This document shows positions 1-14,100 of a stretch of 64,000 bases of DNA, piece by piece. The notes under the pieces were generated by a model. The model saw only the letters and a program-made list of their open reading frames with translations, was not told the DNA's origin and made no database searches. A program made the translations under genes and the position numbers. Every line of letters starts with the position of its first letter. Within the stretch, counting starts at the first letter, position 1. This DNA comes from Mytilisepta virgata. Lineage: Eukaryota > Mollusca > Bivalvia > Mytilida > Mytilidae. The stretch lies in NCBI GenBank assembly GCA_028015205.1, contig JAPWFG010000018.1, positions 620,001 to 684,000 of the forward strand. The letters run 5' to 3'.

Positions 1-2085
1 TTGTGCCCTTTTGTCTGTCACAGTGAAATATCTGATATGGAAATTTAAGGATAAGTGTAAGGCAACATATTATATAGTCCGAGATTATTCTGACGACTAA
101 CGGACTTTGTATAATTTATGTGATTTGTTGGGACCGTGGGACGTCAGAGCGCTCTCTATAAATAATACTTGGAAATTTGCCGATTCTATCATGTTTGTCC
201 TAAATCAACAGTTATTGTTTTACCATTAACACATTAATTTTCAACAAAACCTTAAGCATAAAATTAAAAAACCATGACCACAGATCATCGTTAGTATGGT
301 CACAAAAGTGAAACATACGACGTTTCCCATTCAAAACACCATTTTGAAATCCGAAATACATTTTTGCAAATTGGTAAAAGTTGTTCGTAGTATTTCCAAG
401 TTTTATTTGTTGAGCACACTCTAAAAATTAAGTTTATTTGACATCAGAGGAATTTCAGACTAAGGATCGTCGTATGGTCAGGAATATCAGACTACATATT
501 CTACTAATAACATGTTGGGATATCGTGGGACCTACAATAATCAACCAGAAATAAATCTATATTTATTATAATTAAAGATAAAATGCACAACAATCATGAC
601 AATGTTTGTCACAAAAAATTAATTCACGTACATGACGTAGGAATATTTATAACAATATATAAACAGTTTACTACTCTGTTTGGATTTTAATCGAAGAACA
701 ATTTTGAAATTGAAGCTAAATAATGCTTATCTTTCTTGTAACTTGATTAATCTTTTTTATCAAGGCGAATTTACAGTAACTATTGTTTTACAAAATTATT
801 TAAGGTAGACAATTTCCTTCAGGATTTTATTAGAAACACTCAGACACATAAATAAATGTGTAACAAGAGGTCATTTTACAACATTAATATATAATAAACA
901 AAGACAAAAACAATGCATTGTAATTTAAATATGATAGCATATACATAAAAGTAACTTCACAATTTTTAATATATTGGGAAAAGCATACAGGATAATTATA
1001 AATATTGATTTCAATACAGTTTATAGTAACAGCATATCATCCATTCAACAGACCGGTCCTTATATAGAATATAATTTGAGCATATCAGTTTTGGTATTTC
1101 CATCATTTAAAAAAACATTCTAGGATTTCAGATTCCATATTATTTACTTTTTTCTCCATTTTCTGTGTTCCAAAATGTTTATTTGTAAAATATTGTGTCA
1201 GAAATTCAAAATAGTGCAACAATCCGTGAAACTAAACTTTAGATACAGTATAAATAACTCGCAATTGACCTCTAAGTCTTTGAAAATGTTTCTAGTATTA
1301 AAATGATTAAAGAAATTTATCAATGCATCTAAGGAAATAATAGATATATTAGATAGAGCATACTTTCTCTATTATACGGTATTTTGTCCAAATTCTCTGA
1401 TTTGTTCTTTTTATTTCATTACATGGTTTTTCGGTGATTGTTCTCTGTTCATTAGTTATCAGACACTCAATGAAAATAATTTTGTATTATATAAATTCCT
1501 AAAAAACCTCATGACTGGCATATGACTCTTTCCCTATCTTAAAAATGTTACAATGAAGAAAACAAAATTGCTGAAATTATTAAGATTGTTCGGTATATAC
1601 ATATAAACAAAAGAAAACGGAGAACATGCATTTTAAAGTCGATATTCCTGTGGAACGTCCCATCGTGTTCGTGTCTCAATTTTTCAAGCATTCAAAGCCT
1701 GCAATATAGCAAAGGAAAGATATAAATTATTGAAAATCTTGGTCATACAAAATCCAAAGAACTTACAATCAATTTGGTGTGGCTTTACTAATAGATATTT
1801 CATTCTATATAGATTTGTAATACATCTAGCATAACAGCATGTTAAGATATCAAGTCATATCACGTTTTATGCGACATTCGTTTACATTATAATTATCACT
1901 TCCAAATATAAGATAAAACATCATCTTGAAGGTTATGTTAATATAAGGTTCAATTCATTCAGGCAAAGTTGCCAGCCGTTTTGTGGATGCGTTTAACAAG
2001 TCTTACCTGGAAATTTTAGAGTGGTTTTGTATTAATTGTTTGAATTGCTAACACACTTTTCCGATATTTGAAAGTTTTGGTATTG
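1..2085. other. AT-rich stretch, no gene seen
   Basis: No open frame of useful length, splice-consistent exon, RNA gene or repeat I recognise was found on either strand. It lies beyond the 3' end of the lectin gene (minus strand) and is probably intergenic. Confidence 0.6.
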
Positions 2086-2160
2086 AATAGAATAGAGGAT
2101 GGAAACGGGGAATGTTTCAAAGAGACAACAGCCCGACCAAAGAGTAGAAAACAGCTCATA
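2086..2160 (-). repeat. 3'-terminal relic of Penelope-like element, family A
   Basis: On the minus strand this is the extreme 3' end of a retroelement family seen five more times here: the segment with GTTGTCTCTTTGA followed by the CCGTTTCCATCC end. The same terminal segment is at 32314 on and, on the plus strand, at 50940-51015. Only about 75 bases are left, which fits a 5'-truncated insertion or a decayed copy. Family assignment rests on recall of mussel repeats and on the reverse-transcriptase parts of the longer copies. Confidence 0.6.
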
Positions 2161-2693
2161 GTTGAAAAGAGTTTACTAGAGAGAACAGTTCACAAGGATG
2201 ACAAAAATGTTTCGTGCTGTTTTTTCGATTAAGAAATCGACAGATGTATTTGGGTAAATGTAGTGTTGGCTTACCATTGGTTAGGTGAAAACTTCGACCT
2301 TCAAGACAATAAACTATAATAAAACCATTGTCGACAACAACCCCTAATAAGTATGTTGTCTTATTCTACAAATGCTCGTTTAATTGGCCTGTTTTATGTA
2401 CGTTTCAGCTGATTAGATATTCGAAAACCGTCTGATATCACTTACTTGTTCGACGGTCAGTGTTGTACATGTAGTTTGAATTGTTGTCAGTATTATTAAA
2501 TTTGTCGTTTTAGAGCTTCGATCCTGCTTGGCAAAAGTTGACGTGACTGGAAGATCACAGTCAAAATGTGTGCACAATGACGCTAAACAGCATCCTAACA
2601 AGTATAGCAAGGAAACCATCAGGGTAAAAAGTTCAATTATACTCTTTCTTACAATTGTCAACATTTATACATATAACTTCCAAAAGGCTCATT

Positions 2694-2699
2694 TTTATT
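2694..2699 (-). terminator. Polyadenylation signal AATAAA of the lectin gene
   Basis: On the minus strand a canonical AATAAA lies about 32 bases past the stop codon of the last lectin exon. This short 3' UTR is inferred from position only. Confidence 0.5.
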
Positions 2700-2730
2700 A
2701 TTTTAAAATAAAAATAATATTTTGCGATAT

Positions 2731-3002
2731 TCAGTTATAACTGAAGGTAAAACTATACATTACCAGCTTCTCACAAATATATCCAATGACAGCAGTTTTG
2801 CTACATGGAAAGTCATTCCATCCATAAACTCCATTAATCGCTTTGAAAGAAGCACAATCTTCATTGTTGCGACCATTATTTGGTTCTCCAATAAGCCAGT
2901 CCAGAAAATCTACGGTTGGGGTTTCTGACTCCCATTTCCACTGCCCTTCTACCTCTAGGTCATTCAATCCTATCCAAAGTAAAGGGAAGCGGCCAGTTTT
3001 TT
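2731..3002 (-). CDS. Lectin exon 5: C-terminal half of CTLD
   Basis: Begins after a TTTTCGCAG acceptor and ends at TAA. It encodes WIGLND, then EPNNG (EPN sugar/calcium loop), a Cys in NEDCASF, WND, and the last two Cys in DFPCSK and YICEKL. These are the standard long-form CTLD landmarks in order. A short tail of about eleven residues follows the last Cys motif. Its first bases are six A; five would join exon 4 in frame. Confidence 0.8.
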
Positions 3003-6000
3003 CTGCGAAAATAATGACAGCCTTTATTAATTTTGATCGTTTTATAATAGAAAATTTAAATTATCAATTTCGTGTTAGTGCGAAAATAAAAGCAACTGAA
3101 TGGACTTGGAGTCCACTAGCAGATGTACCAATTGGGTTATAAACATAAAGTTTGATAAACACAGTGTGCACATTTAGTCGATTTAGACTGATTAGTTGTG
3201 CCCAAGGTCTGAAAAGTTGAAACCCAAAAATCATCAAAACCCTTAAAGAGAATATTAATAAAATACCAAAACCCCAATCGGTCAATATAATGACAACTTT
3301 TATTAATTTTAGGATATATTTGAAGTTTCATTTACGATAGGGGAACTTCGTATCGGCCAATGAATTCTTCAACAAACGTGATGAAATCAACAAAGACTGA
3401 ACATATAACCCTGTGGTATCAATCTTGATTTGCCAAGAAATTTGTCGTATGTATCACATGAAGAATGGAATTAACTGTGAAATGTATACATCATAGGCTG
3501 CAGATCTAGAGATTGGAATGCTGCTAAAAAGGAATTTCATTGTCGATGAAGCGGAATATCTTATTCTAGAAATGTCTGTATTAAACTGGAGATCAAGCGC
3601 ACTTCTCACAAACATCACATTGTTTTTTAGGCTGCAAAACTAGAAATAAGACCTTCTCAATAACCACAATACTCCTGGCAAATGCAAGTTTGTTTCGATT
3701 TTGTAGCTTATTTTAACATGTCATACTATATTTGAGTACACTTTGTAATAGTGTCATCGTCAATAATCTGATCAAGAGGTATTTGGATGGCAATTTCCAG
3801 TCCCATTTTAGCACAAAGAACATCGACAATGACTAATATTTCTACTATAACATGAAAAAGACACCAATAAAATATTCAAATACTTGCCTTTTATGAGGTC
3901 TTTCGTCCATTTGTTCTCTCCATCTGTTTCAATCTTGATTAAATAGGATTCAACATTTTCACATCCTTGCTGCAAAATAGAAGATTGTTCTATTTTTAAT
4001 ATTACAAATAATATATTAGTTATTATTAAATACCTCTAAATGATTTATATATCAATTTAATTATCAAATAAATACATAAATTCTTTCTAAGAATAGCGAA
4101 ATAGAGATCAAATTATCAATCCGTTTGGTGAACGTACATCTAATGAGATTTTACTTCTGTTTGATTGTAAACGAAATGCATGCACGTGAACGTTATGACG
4201 TTTTTAAAAGTCGATACATTAGTATCTGAACGGAAATCCTTTTCCAACTGCAAATAACTAACATGAAATATGAAAAACTCGCTTTAAAACGAATGTCAAA
4301 AACGAAACTCGATATTCTACAAACATCTGACGTACGGCGTACAAATTTGAAAAAAAAAACGAATAACCAAAATAACACGGAAACCTACTTGATCTCCGTC
4401 TTAGTTTTCTCGCCAATGAATAACCTATACAGAAGACATAATCACCCAAGATATTTATTTGTTCACATTTTTCTGTTGCTATAAAATTTATCTTTAGGGA
4501 TATTCTACAAGGATTTCATATATCAACTACATGTAATACATGAGAAAAGGTTTTACCTTTGCACTGTACCAGTTGCCTGTGTTGACCACAATCAAGTAGC
4601 AATGTCCACCATAGAAATCCCATTCATCAGGGCATGATTGACGGTGCTCTACCAATAACAAAAAGGAACTAGATTGAGGCAGTCGGATACGACAGCTATC
4701 CTCGACATCCCGAAATGTTGTATCCTAATGCACCTTTTTCACAATTATATCTTTGAATACAGGCCCAAATTTTTCGCATCTACATAAAGTATGTGACAAT
4801 GAAAAGTTAAAGACTAGTTTATGTCACAAGATTAAAAAAAAACCCTTATTGCGCATTTACATACAGTATATGATAACACTTATAGAAATTAAATGCATAA
4901 AATGAAAAATGAAAGTGGAGTTTCGGTCACAAGTTTAAATTCACAATTTTCAAAATTCGACCCCTGAAAATCAAAATCCCAATATCTTATTGCGTATCTA
5001 CATACAGTGTATGATATTACTGTGAAGAAATTTAATGCATAAAATTAAAAATGAAAGAGGACTTTAGGTCACAATCTTAAATTCGCAATTTTCGATATTT
5101 TACCCATGTGGGCTCCAAGTTGTGAAATCAAGTTTCCGTACCTAAAATACAGTATGCGACAATACTGTATAGAAATTAAATGCATAAAATGAAAAATGAA
5201 AGAGGAGTTTAAGTCACAAGCTTTAATTTACAATTTTTGAAATTCGACCCCTGCAGTCCCCTTTTTTTTTAATTCAAAATCCTAATACATTATTGCGTAT
5301 GCACATACAGTGTATATTATTGAAAAAGAATTAAATGCAAAAATGAAAGAGGAGTTTAATTCACAAGCTTAAATTTACAATTTTCGAAATTCGACCCCAG
5401 TAGTGCCAAATTTGTGAAATTCAAAATCCTTATACATTATTGCGTATGTACATACAGTGTATGATATTACTGTAAAGAAATGAAATACATAAAATGAAAA
5501 ATGAAAAAGGAATTGATGTCAAAGCTTGAATTCACAATTTTATAAATTCGACCGCTGTGGGCCCAAAGTTTTGAAATCAAATTTCTAAAACCTTTGGGCG
5601 TATCTAAGTGCAGTATGTGACAATACTGTTTATAAATTAAATGGATAAAACGAAAAATGAAAGAGAAGTTTAAGTCACAAGATTAAATTCAAAATTTTCG
5701 AAATTCGACCTTTGCAGTGCCCAATTTTTAACATTCAAAATCTTAATACATTATTGCGTATGTGCATACAGTGTATGGTATTACTGTAAAGAAATTAAAT
5801 GTATAAAATGCGAAATTAGAAATGAGTTTACGTCAGAAGCTTAAATTTACATTTTTCGAAATTCGATCCTTGTGGGTCCCAATTTTTGAAAATCAAAATT
5901 CTAAAACTTAGTGCGCACCCACATACAGTATGTGACCATACTATATAGAAATTGAATGCATGAAGGTAAAAATGAACGATCATTTCAGTTCAGGTCACAA

Positions 6001-9000
6001 GCTTAAATTCCAAATTTTCTCAATTCAACCCCTGTGGTCCCCAATTTTAGAAAATTAAAATTCTAAAGTATGTGACAATACTGTATAGAAATTAAACGAA
6101 TGAAGTTCAAAATTCAAAACAAAATTATTTGACATGGGACATACAATACGAGTTACGATATAATCTTCATTATTCTATCTTAAATAATAAAGGGGATTTC
6201 ATCAATTAGTTTAAAATCCGAAATTTCTGACCATTATTTTGCCCCAGGGGGTAAAATTTAAATTTTGAAACTTTTATTCCCAACTACATCATATACATTT
6301 GATGCCCAGTTTCATGTTTCCATCTTTTTCGGATTTCGTTGGACACTACAAACGTACATACGAACTGAGTGCACTGCGCATTCCCGCATGTTGCTGGAAC
6401 ACTTATTCAATGTTACAATTTAATACTAATTGTCTATTTATCAGATAGTATGCAATCATTCTGTGAATAAATTCAATAAATAGAACTAGTGGAAATTAAA
6501 AAAATATATATGATCGAAAGCCAAAGTTCAAATTTTTAGAAAATCGACTCATGGGGAGGTGGAGGGGTTCAACATATCATTAATCATTTAGTAGTACATG
6601 TAAGCTATCATTGACACTTTAGGCATTTTAATCACCGTTGCAAAAATTCAGATTATCATGTTAATGTATTGACAATTAAAATGTGTATCCTATATTATCA
6701 CCGCATACTTTGTTGAAAAAATAATATTCCTTGGTATCAGAATTGGAGATATAGAATACTTAAAACATAGGAGTAATAAACAAAACATTTGCAACACGAT
6801 GAACGGACGTTGTACCATTTACCAAATGATGTACTTTGTACCATATGCGATAAAAAAATAAATTTCTCCGAATAGATTGATCATACGTTTTTGTACCAGT
6901 TGCCTGTTTTGACCACAATCAAGTAACAATGTCCGCCATAGAAATCATGTTCAAATTGCGACGCACAATGTAAGATTTACAATATATGCTGGATTCCAAC
7001 GTTTTACTTGTAGTTATATTTCTTTTTGTAATAATTTTATCGTTTTTAGAATTCTAAATGTAATTTAAGTGAATAATGAAATTTCTTTCTTTCTTTATTG
7101 ATTTATTTAAACGGATATGTGACATAGGTTATATCCAGGAACGCCAACATTTGATTATTTTTTTCTCTCCAAACATAGTAATTAAGAGGATTAGGAGGCA
7201 CTTTAAGGGTAAATTAGACAGTGTAGATGGTCAATTTGTATTGAAATAAGAAGAAAGGCAATAATATACGTGACTAAAATTTATTAACTGTATTACGGTT
7301 TATTTCTATTATTTATACACAATCAATAATAATACAAATCAATAACACTATTTATTTACAATCATAATAAAACACAGATATTATATACAATTAATACACA
7401 ATTTATATACAATTTTTAAAATAATTTAACTAAGGTGTAAAATCTGTGAAACGTCGTCGATGTAATTCATAAGGTCGATGTTGTTGCTGGTGAATCTGTA
7501 TTTCATTACTGTAAGTAGGTTCTCAATTCTTCTGTACTTATTTGGTCGTTGTCTCTGGGTATCTCCTGCTTGAAGTTGTATCATGTGAATCGTGTTTACG
7601 GCCTCGATGTCTTTGAAAGTCTGGATGATGAAAATATTGGGATGCGGGTGTTGAATATTCTTCTTCAGTTTACCATGCCGAGCCTCCAAGTTGTTGGCGC
7701 TCCTGGTCCGTCTGTATCGGAACTGACTTGATCGCATGATTAATAATTGATTTCCGACTTGGTCCGGAATTACCGCATACGGGGCAGAAATTATTATTCT
7801 GATCACGTGACTTTAGTGTTTTGTTAGGCATGAGAATGGGGATTTGCACGTTACAAGAATGAAGGGAAATTTGAAGGATAATGCAAATCCGGCGAGTTTT
7901 GGCTTTCTGTATTCATGGCATGATATACCCTTCTTGGAAAGAAATTGTCGCAACTATGGTACAGTTTTTGTAGCAAAATTTACCGGGGCTGCTATATTGT
8001 TATTGTTTCTATGCCGAACAAAACGTCACATGATACGTCATTCTTTACCTCCATCGCAAAGAGCGATCGATCTAGAAAAAGACGTATTACTAGGTATCAC
8101 CAGTGTACCCGGTTTCGACAAATGCGCCTTCTGTTTTGGCCACCAAAAGTAGTGCTCGGATAAAAGATTAGAACGTCTTTTGATTGGATATTAATGATAT
8201 GCATAAAAATTATGAATATAATCAATATATATGTGATATGTTTTAAAATCGATTTACTGCTTCGAGTATTTTTATAGCAGTCAATAAATCATGATGAAAA
8301 AATTTCGGATTTTGGACGAAAAAAAACCACGTATCTTTTTCACCCTCATTTGTCCCCAACAATATCAATGGGAATGTATTATATAATATATTGCAAATTT
8401 ACGTGTTTATACTAATCTAAAAAATCATATTTCCGTAAAGGTCAAATTCGTCTCGGAAAATGTAAATAAATTGAGAAAAGGGGACTCGACCATACTCAGT
8501 TTCAGATTTCACTGGTTTTTAAGGTAGACTGTACCGGAGACAGTAAAAACATTATAATATTTTACAGACGACAGTTTTCTAGGGAAGACTTGAGTATGTA
8601 TACTTTTTAATCAAGATAAGACAGACGAAGCCGTCTTCAAATATTAGCCAGATATATCTACAAGAGGTAAAATAATTGGACAAAATACATGTAGCTGAAA
8701 AAACCACTGATTCGCACTCGTAAATGTTTGTTACTAAAATCATTTCCGTGCCTTAATACAACAAAAAACGTTCTTAAAAGAAGTCTATTTTTGTTCTATG
8801 TAAGATGTATCCTCCATTTAGATTATTTAAAGTGGTAAGAACCACGCATGACAAGCTATAGTCTGTTTCAGAGACGTCCACCCCAACATTTCATGCTACG
8901 TTTTTTGTGTATTTTTTTCCAGCAAACTTTCTTGTGAGCGAGATTTAAGGATAAATAACTGAATATAAAGTAAATATGAAATAATTAATTGAGATACAAA

Positions 9001-11088
9001 TATCAAATATAAGTGTCTATTAGAAGATGTAGGTATAAATCATAAGTAAAGTATGCGATATCGCAAAACTGGTGAAGGGGGGTACCCCCCAAAATATATG
9101 CAAAAAATCGGCATCGCTTTATTAGTTGGAAGGAAATTTGACAGGTCACGAATCGTAACGACACTGTTGACACTACTATATCAAATTTGAAGTTTTAACT
9201 TTAAGGAATTTAAATATAATAAAATAATTTAAAAATAAATATCGTATGTAAACGAAATGGTAATAATAATTTATTCTCTTTGGAATTCCTTTAAATTTTT
9301 TCAATTAATATAATATGTGAATTTTGTAATATCAAAGTATATGTAGCCTTTCTACTTAGAAAATGAAACTTGATTAATAAATACATGAAAACGTTTTTCT
9401 TATTGTTTCCAGTGTAAAAATTCATAACTATTCTAAAAAAACTTTAAGTCATCGTTACTAAGATGGTTAAAAATGGTTACAAAATATTTGCCAAGTTCTT
9501 TGTACCTGTGATCAAAGTTTGAAGTTGCTAAAAAGATTCACTAGACTGAAAATACCATATCCTCTAGACTGTTACCTTATTAAAGTCAGATGTTGTTTTG
9601 AGTTATGTCGCCTTGTCCATAAAAAAATCAAATATTCACAAAAAACCACAAAATTAGCAATTTTCGGGTAAATTAAAAAACTTGTCGACTTTGATGTGCT
9701 CAATATATCTTGTTAAGATTTGAAACATACTTTGTTAAGAAAGGTATCTGTTAATGGTCAACTGCTAATTAATGTTAAACATATAGCTTCAACTCCTATT
9801 TTGTGTTTTAATTTAATGAAGTTTACCCTTGACTGAATGAAAAACGTCCAGTAAAAAGCCTAGTATATGTTTAACATTTGTTTCATATTACACAAGTAAA
9901 TACAAATTTTCACCGTGCGTGGCCGAGTATCTGGTGCACTATAAACCCCAGGTTACGTTTATTCGAAAGGATAAGTATGAATACATATAACTCATTTCTC
10001 AATCGCTTTAAATATCTAGATATAATCTTATGAAAAAGAAACATACTATCGGCAATACAAATGTTGCTTCCATCAGACAGAATAGAACAAACTTCTCCTT
10101 TTATGCATGGCGGGTTGGATCTACATCTCTCGTATAAAGGTTCCTAAAAAGAGGAAATAAAAGAAATTTTTTACAATAAAAAAACATTTGATGAAGGCAG
10201 TCAGAAATTACAGTAATACCCGCATTCCGCACATGTTGCTTCCCTGCTGCACCACTTTTCTGATCATTTGTTTGAATATAGGCCCCAATTTTAAAATCAA
10301 AATTATAAAATGCTACTTGGCATCTACATACAGTTTATGGCAATATTGTATGGAAATAAAATGCATAAAATGAAAATGAAGTAGATTAAATTCACAATTT
10401 TCGAAATTCGACAACTTTTGAAAAATCCAAACTTAATCCTTCTTATACACCTACATAAAGTGCAGGATAACACTATATAGCAACGAAACGTTTAAAATTA
10501 AAAATGGAGAGAAGTTTAATGTGATAGATGGACGGTCGAAAACATAGAGGCGAGAGCTATAACAATATCCCCTATCTGTGTATGTCGAGTGCACGATGTT
10601 TAATCGATATTGTCAACATCGCAATTTCTACTGTATAGTATCATTATCGTATTTATATTGTATCGTTTCATCATCGTGTTTATATGGTATACAAATTCTA
10701 TACCTTTGTGTTTATATCGTTCACCTCGTCATCATGGACATGTTGACAATATTGTTTCAAAATCGTGCGTATATTGTATACCGAGCTTATACCATTGTGT
10801 TTACATCATTTACATTGTGATGTTGACATTATATGCCAACATCGTGTTTATGTTATATACCCAGTCTTTAGTTTTGTGTTTACATCGTTTATGTCGTCAA
10901 TATCGTGTTTATATTGTACCCAATGACAAAAATTAGGTCGCATGATAAAAATCACAATTTCTGAAATAATTTGATCCATGGTGGTCCCAGTTTTGGGAAA
11001 ACAAAACTCTAAAATATAATTGCGTATCGTTAAAAAGCATATGAAATTTTTTTAAAGCAAAAAAATTTGTTACCCACGTTTGTGTCAA

Positions 11089-11148
<60 letters not shown>

Positions 11149-14100
11149 CACACTATATAGAAAAGAATTTCATAAATTGCAAAATGAAAGAGGAACGTTT
11201 TGGGGCGAAAACTTTAATTAACAGTTTATGTTTGAAATTCTAAAACAATGATATAAAGAAATAAAAGATATTTTACAGATCATAACGGATAACAGAAAAA
11301 CTCAACAATGACACATATAAATTAACGCCATCCAAACCACACACTCCATGAAATAAATTAACTTATGAGAGCACAACCATAAACACAGAAACAACAGGAA
11401 GTCAGGATACTTTAACTTGGTAAACACCTGAATAATGGTGATGATGTACCAGAGCAGCTCCCTCCCCACCCCCTTGTATATCCTGACGCTCTGGTGTACA
11501 AAATACTTTAAAAGCTATAAGGAGTCAGTTGATTAGGAAATTTAAAATTTCTAAAATTCACAATCTAATTTAATTAATTCTACCCGTGTGGGCGCAGGAA
11601 TTGTTAATCAGAATTCTTCAACCTTATTGCGCATCTGTATAGAGTATTGACACAATACTGTAAAGAAATAAAAGCATGAAGTGAATATTGCTCATATATT
11701 AATAGCATCTGGTGACGAAACATTAAAATTGAAACTCATCCTAAACAATAATAATTACATAAGTTATTTATTTGTTCAAAATCAAACTTGTAGTTGATTT
11801 TATAACAATTATTGTAATTTAAAATTTGTATGCATGAACAGAATCGTGAGGTTTCATAATTAAACAATAGTAAACAATAAAAGCTATATAGCAAAATCAA
11901 AGCATGAAATACAAATGTATCAAATTACGAGTAAATGAAATGGCACATCAATATACCTTATCTACAAACGAATACCCTACTCCCAGTGGGAAATGTCGAA
12001 TTTAAACATTTAAAAGGAAACAAGTCGTGAGAATTTTTTTTTTTTTTTTGGTTATCATAACAAGTCTTATTATTTTTGTATAATTTCGGGTATGTTATTT
12101 TAGCTTACTTGTATACTTGCGGGTCACAAATTAGATATAACGTGGATAATTTCGGGTAGGGGTTTCAAGTTCACCGACGCACCCCGTGATAAAATGGTCA
12201 AGTTACCTCCCCCGGAGCTTCATATGAGAAAATCAATGTATCATTAGTACATTAATCAACACGGGTTTCCGGAAAGTTCCACAATTTATAACTCCAGCTC
12301 ATTATGTCCCCTAGAATTAATAAATGAATACCAAGTTCCATAAGTTGCAAGATTCAGCTGGGGTTCTTATAAGGGAGCAACCGTTGAGTTTTATGGGTTA
12401 AAATGGATGGGAGGCAATTAACAGTTTATTTAATCCTGGGTTGTTTTAGTTTGTATGTATGTATATTTAAACCCAGTTTATGGGCTGAACTTTAGGAGAT
12501 GTGAATGATAAATATATACGTATGAGAAACATAAAAAAAAATCCATGATACAATCTTAAAATTTTTATCATATATTAGACGCAACACAGGAACGACTTTG
12601 GTTTAACACTTTAACCCGAATGTCCACCCCAATCAGGACACGACAAGTTTTTGAACAAATATATGACAAGTCTGTATAAAATAGGTATATTGAAGCACAG
12701 TTGATGCTACAACTAAATACTATCACACCATTTTGTGCCAACATCGAAAGTTAGGATAGTTTTATTGGAGAGAATACACGTCTATTATATTATTTGATGC
12801 ACTATTTAAAGGAAAATGATTTAGAAGGGTTACTTTTATTGGTCGACTTTTGATTCAATAGAATGGGATTTTCTAAGAAAGGCAATTGTAGTTTAATTTT
12901 GGTCCTTCAATTCTAAATTGGTTTGATAATTTTTATGAAAACACGAAAAGTTTTGTTATTAATAGTGAGCATATATCCATTTTTTTTTTAATTTAGGCAC
13001 AGGCTGTAGGTGATCCTTTGCCCGGAGGCGGCTACAGTTGGTCCCTAAACAATAATGTATACTAGTTCAGCAAAATGGACGGTACTCTAAATCCCGAAAT
13101 ATAAAAATGAACCAAAATTAAAAAACACAAGACTAACAAAGGCTGACTTGGGATAGGCGCAAAACTTCGTCGGGTTATAAACATGTGATCTCAACCCTCC
13201 CCTACATTTCTATCCAATGTGGAATAAACAAACAAACAGCGATACACAATGAGTCCGATGTTAAACTAGAGGCTCATAAATTATACGAGAAGAACATAAC
13301 CCGTATCATGGCAACAACTAGTTTTAGAATAAATGTTTTTATTTCCGATGCAAAGACCCTATATTGACTGAATCTATATTTATTCCAAAAATGCGATCTT
13401 CAATGACTTGACAACAATATCGTAACTATATCCTTTGTTGATAAGTCTGTTTAAAGGTTTGATTAGCTTTTCAGGTGAAAGACGATATGTTTGTGCTTTG
13501 TATAGAATATTACCATAGAAGATGGGGTATGAAATACCTGAACATATAAGATGTTTGCACGTTGATTTATATTTACGAATGAGGTCCTTGTACCGATGAT
13601 AAAATTTATTAAAAGTAAGAATGTTTCATGTTAATTACAGTACGCAGACTATCACAAAATTATTCGTATTTTAATATATTATTTTAACGCATTTTTTTCT
13701 TTTAACTGCAATTTTTATCTTTATTTTTTTATTTGTTTTTATTTATCATATTTTATTATCCTACTTGGGGAATACAAATTTGCATTTAAAAAATATATTT
13801 ATTATTTTTTTTTATTCGGAACTTAAAAAGCATCTCTGCAACTTACACAATACTTGTTTGATAAATTCCATTTTACAGTGAAAAAACAAACCATTTAGTT
13901 TTTCAAACATATACGGTACATAGGATGATACATAATTGAATTTAGATATATAACATTGTGCGATAAAAGAGAAATTCCTATTTTTGCTTTCATTAATTTT
14001 TGATAGAAATTTAGTTGGTAAATTTGTTACAGTATCCAAAAAAGCATCTCTGCGACTTACCGTCAACTTGTTAGATGACAAAATTTCAATTTCGCAGTAA

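Noticed and set aside
9077..9090. Perfect palindrome of six G, TA, six C
   Set aside because: Resembles a HINE end but no microsatellite or 3' hairpin follows; treated as chance.
10933..11151. Minus-strand frame starting in Tyr-Ile repeats
   Set aside because: Translation of the AT microsatellite.
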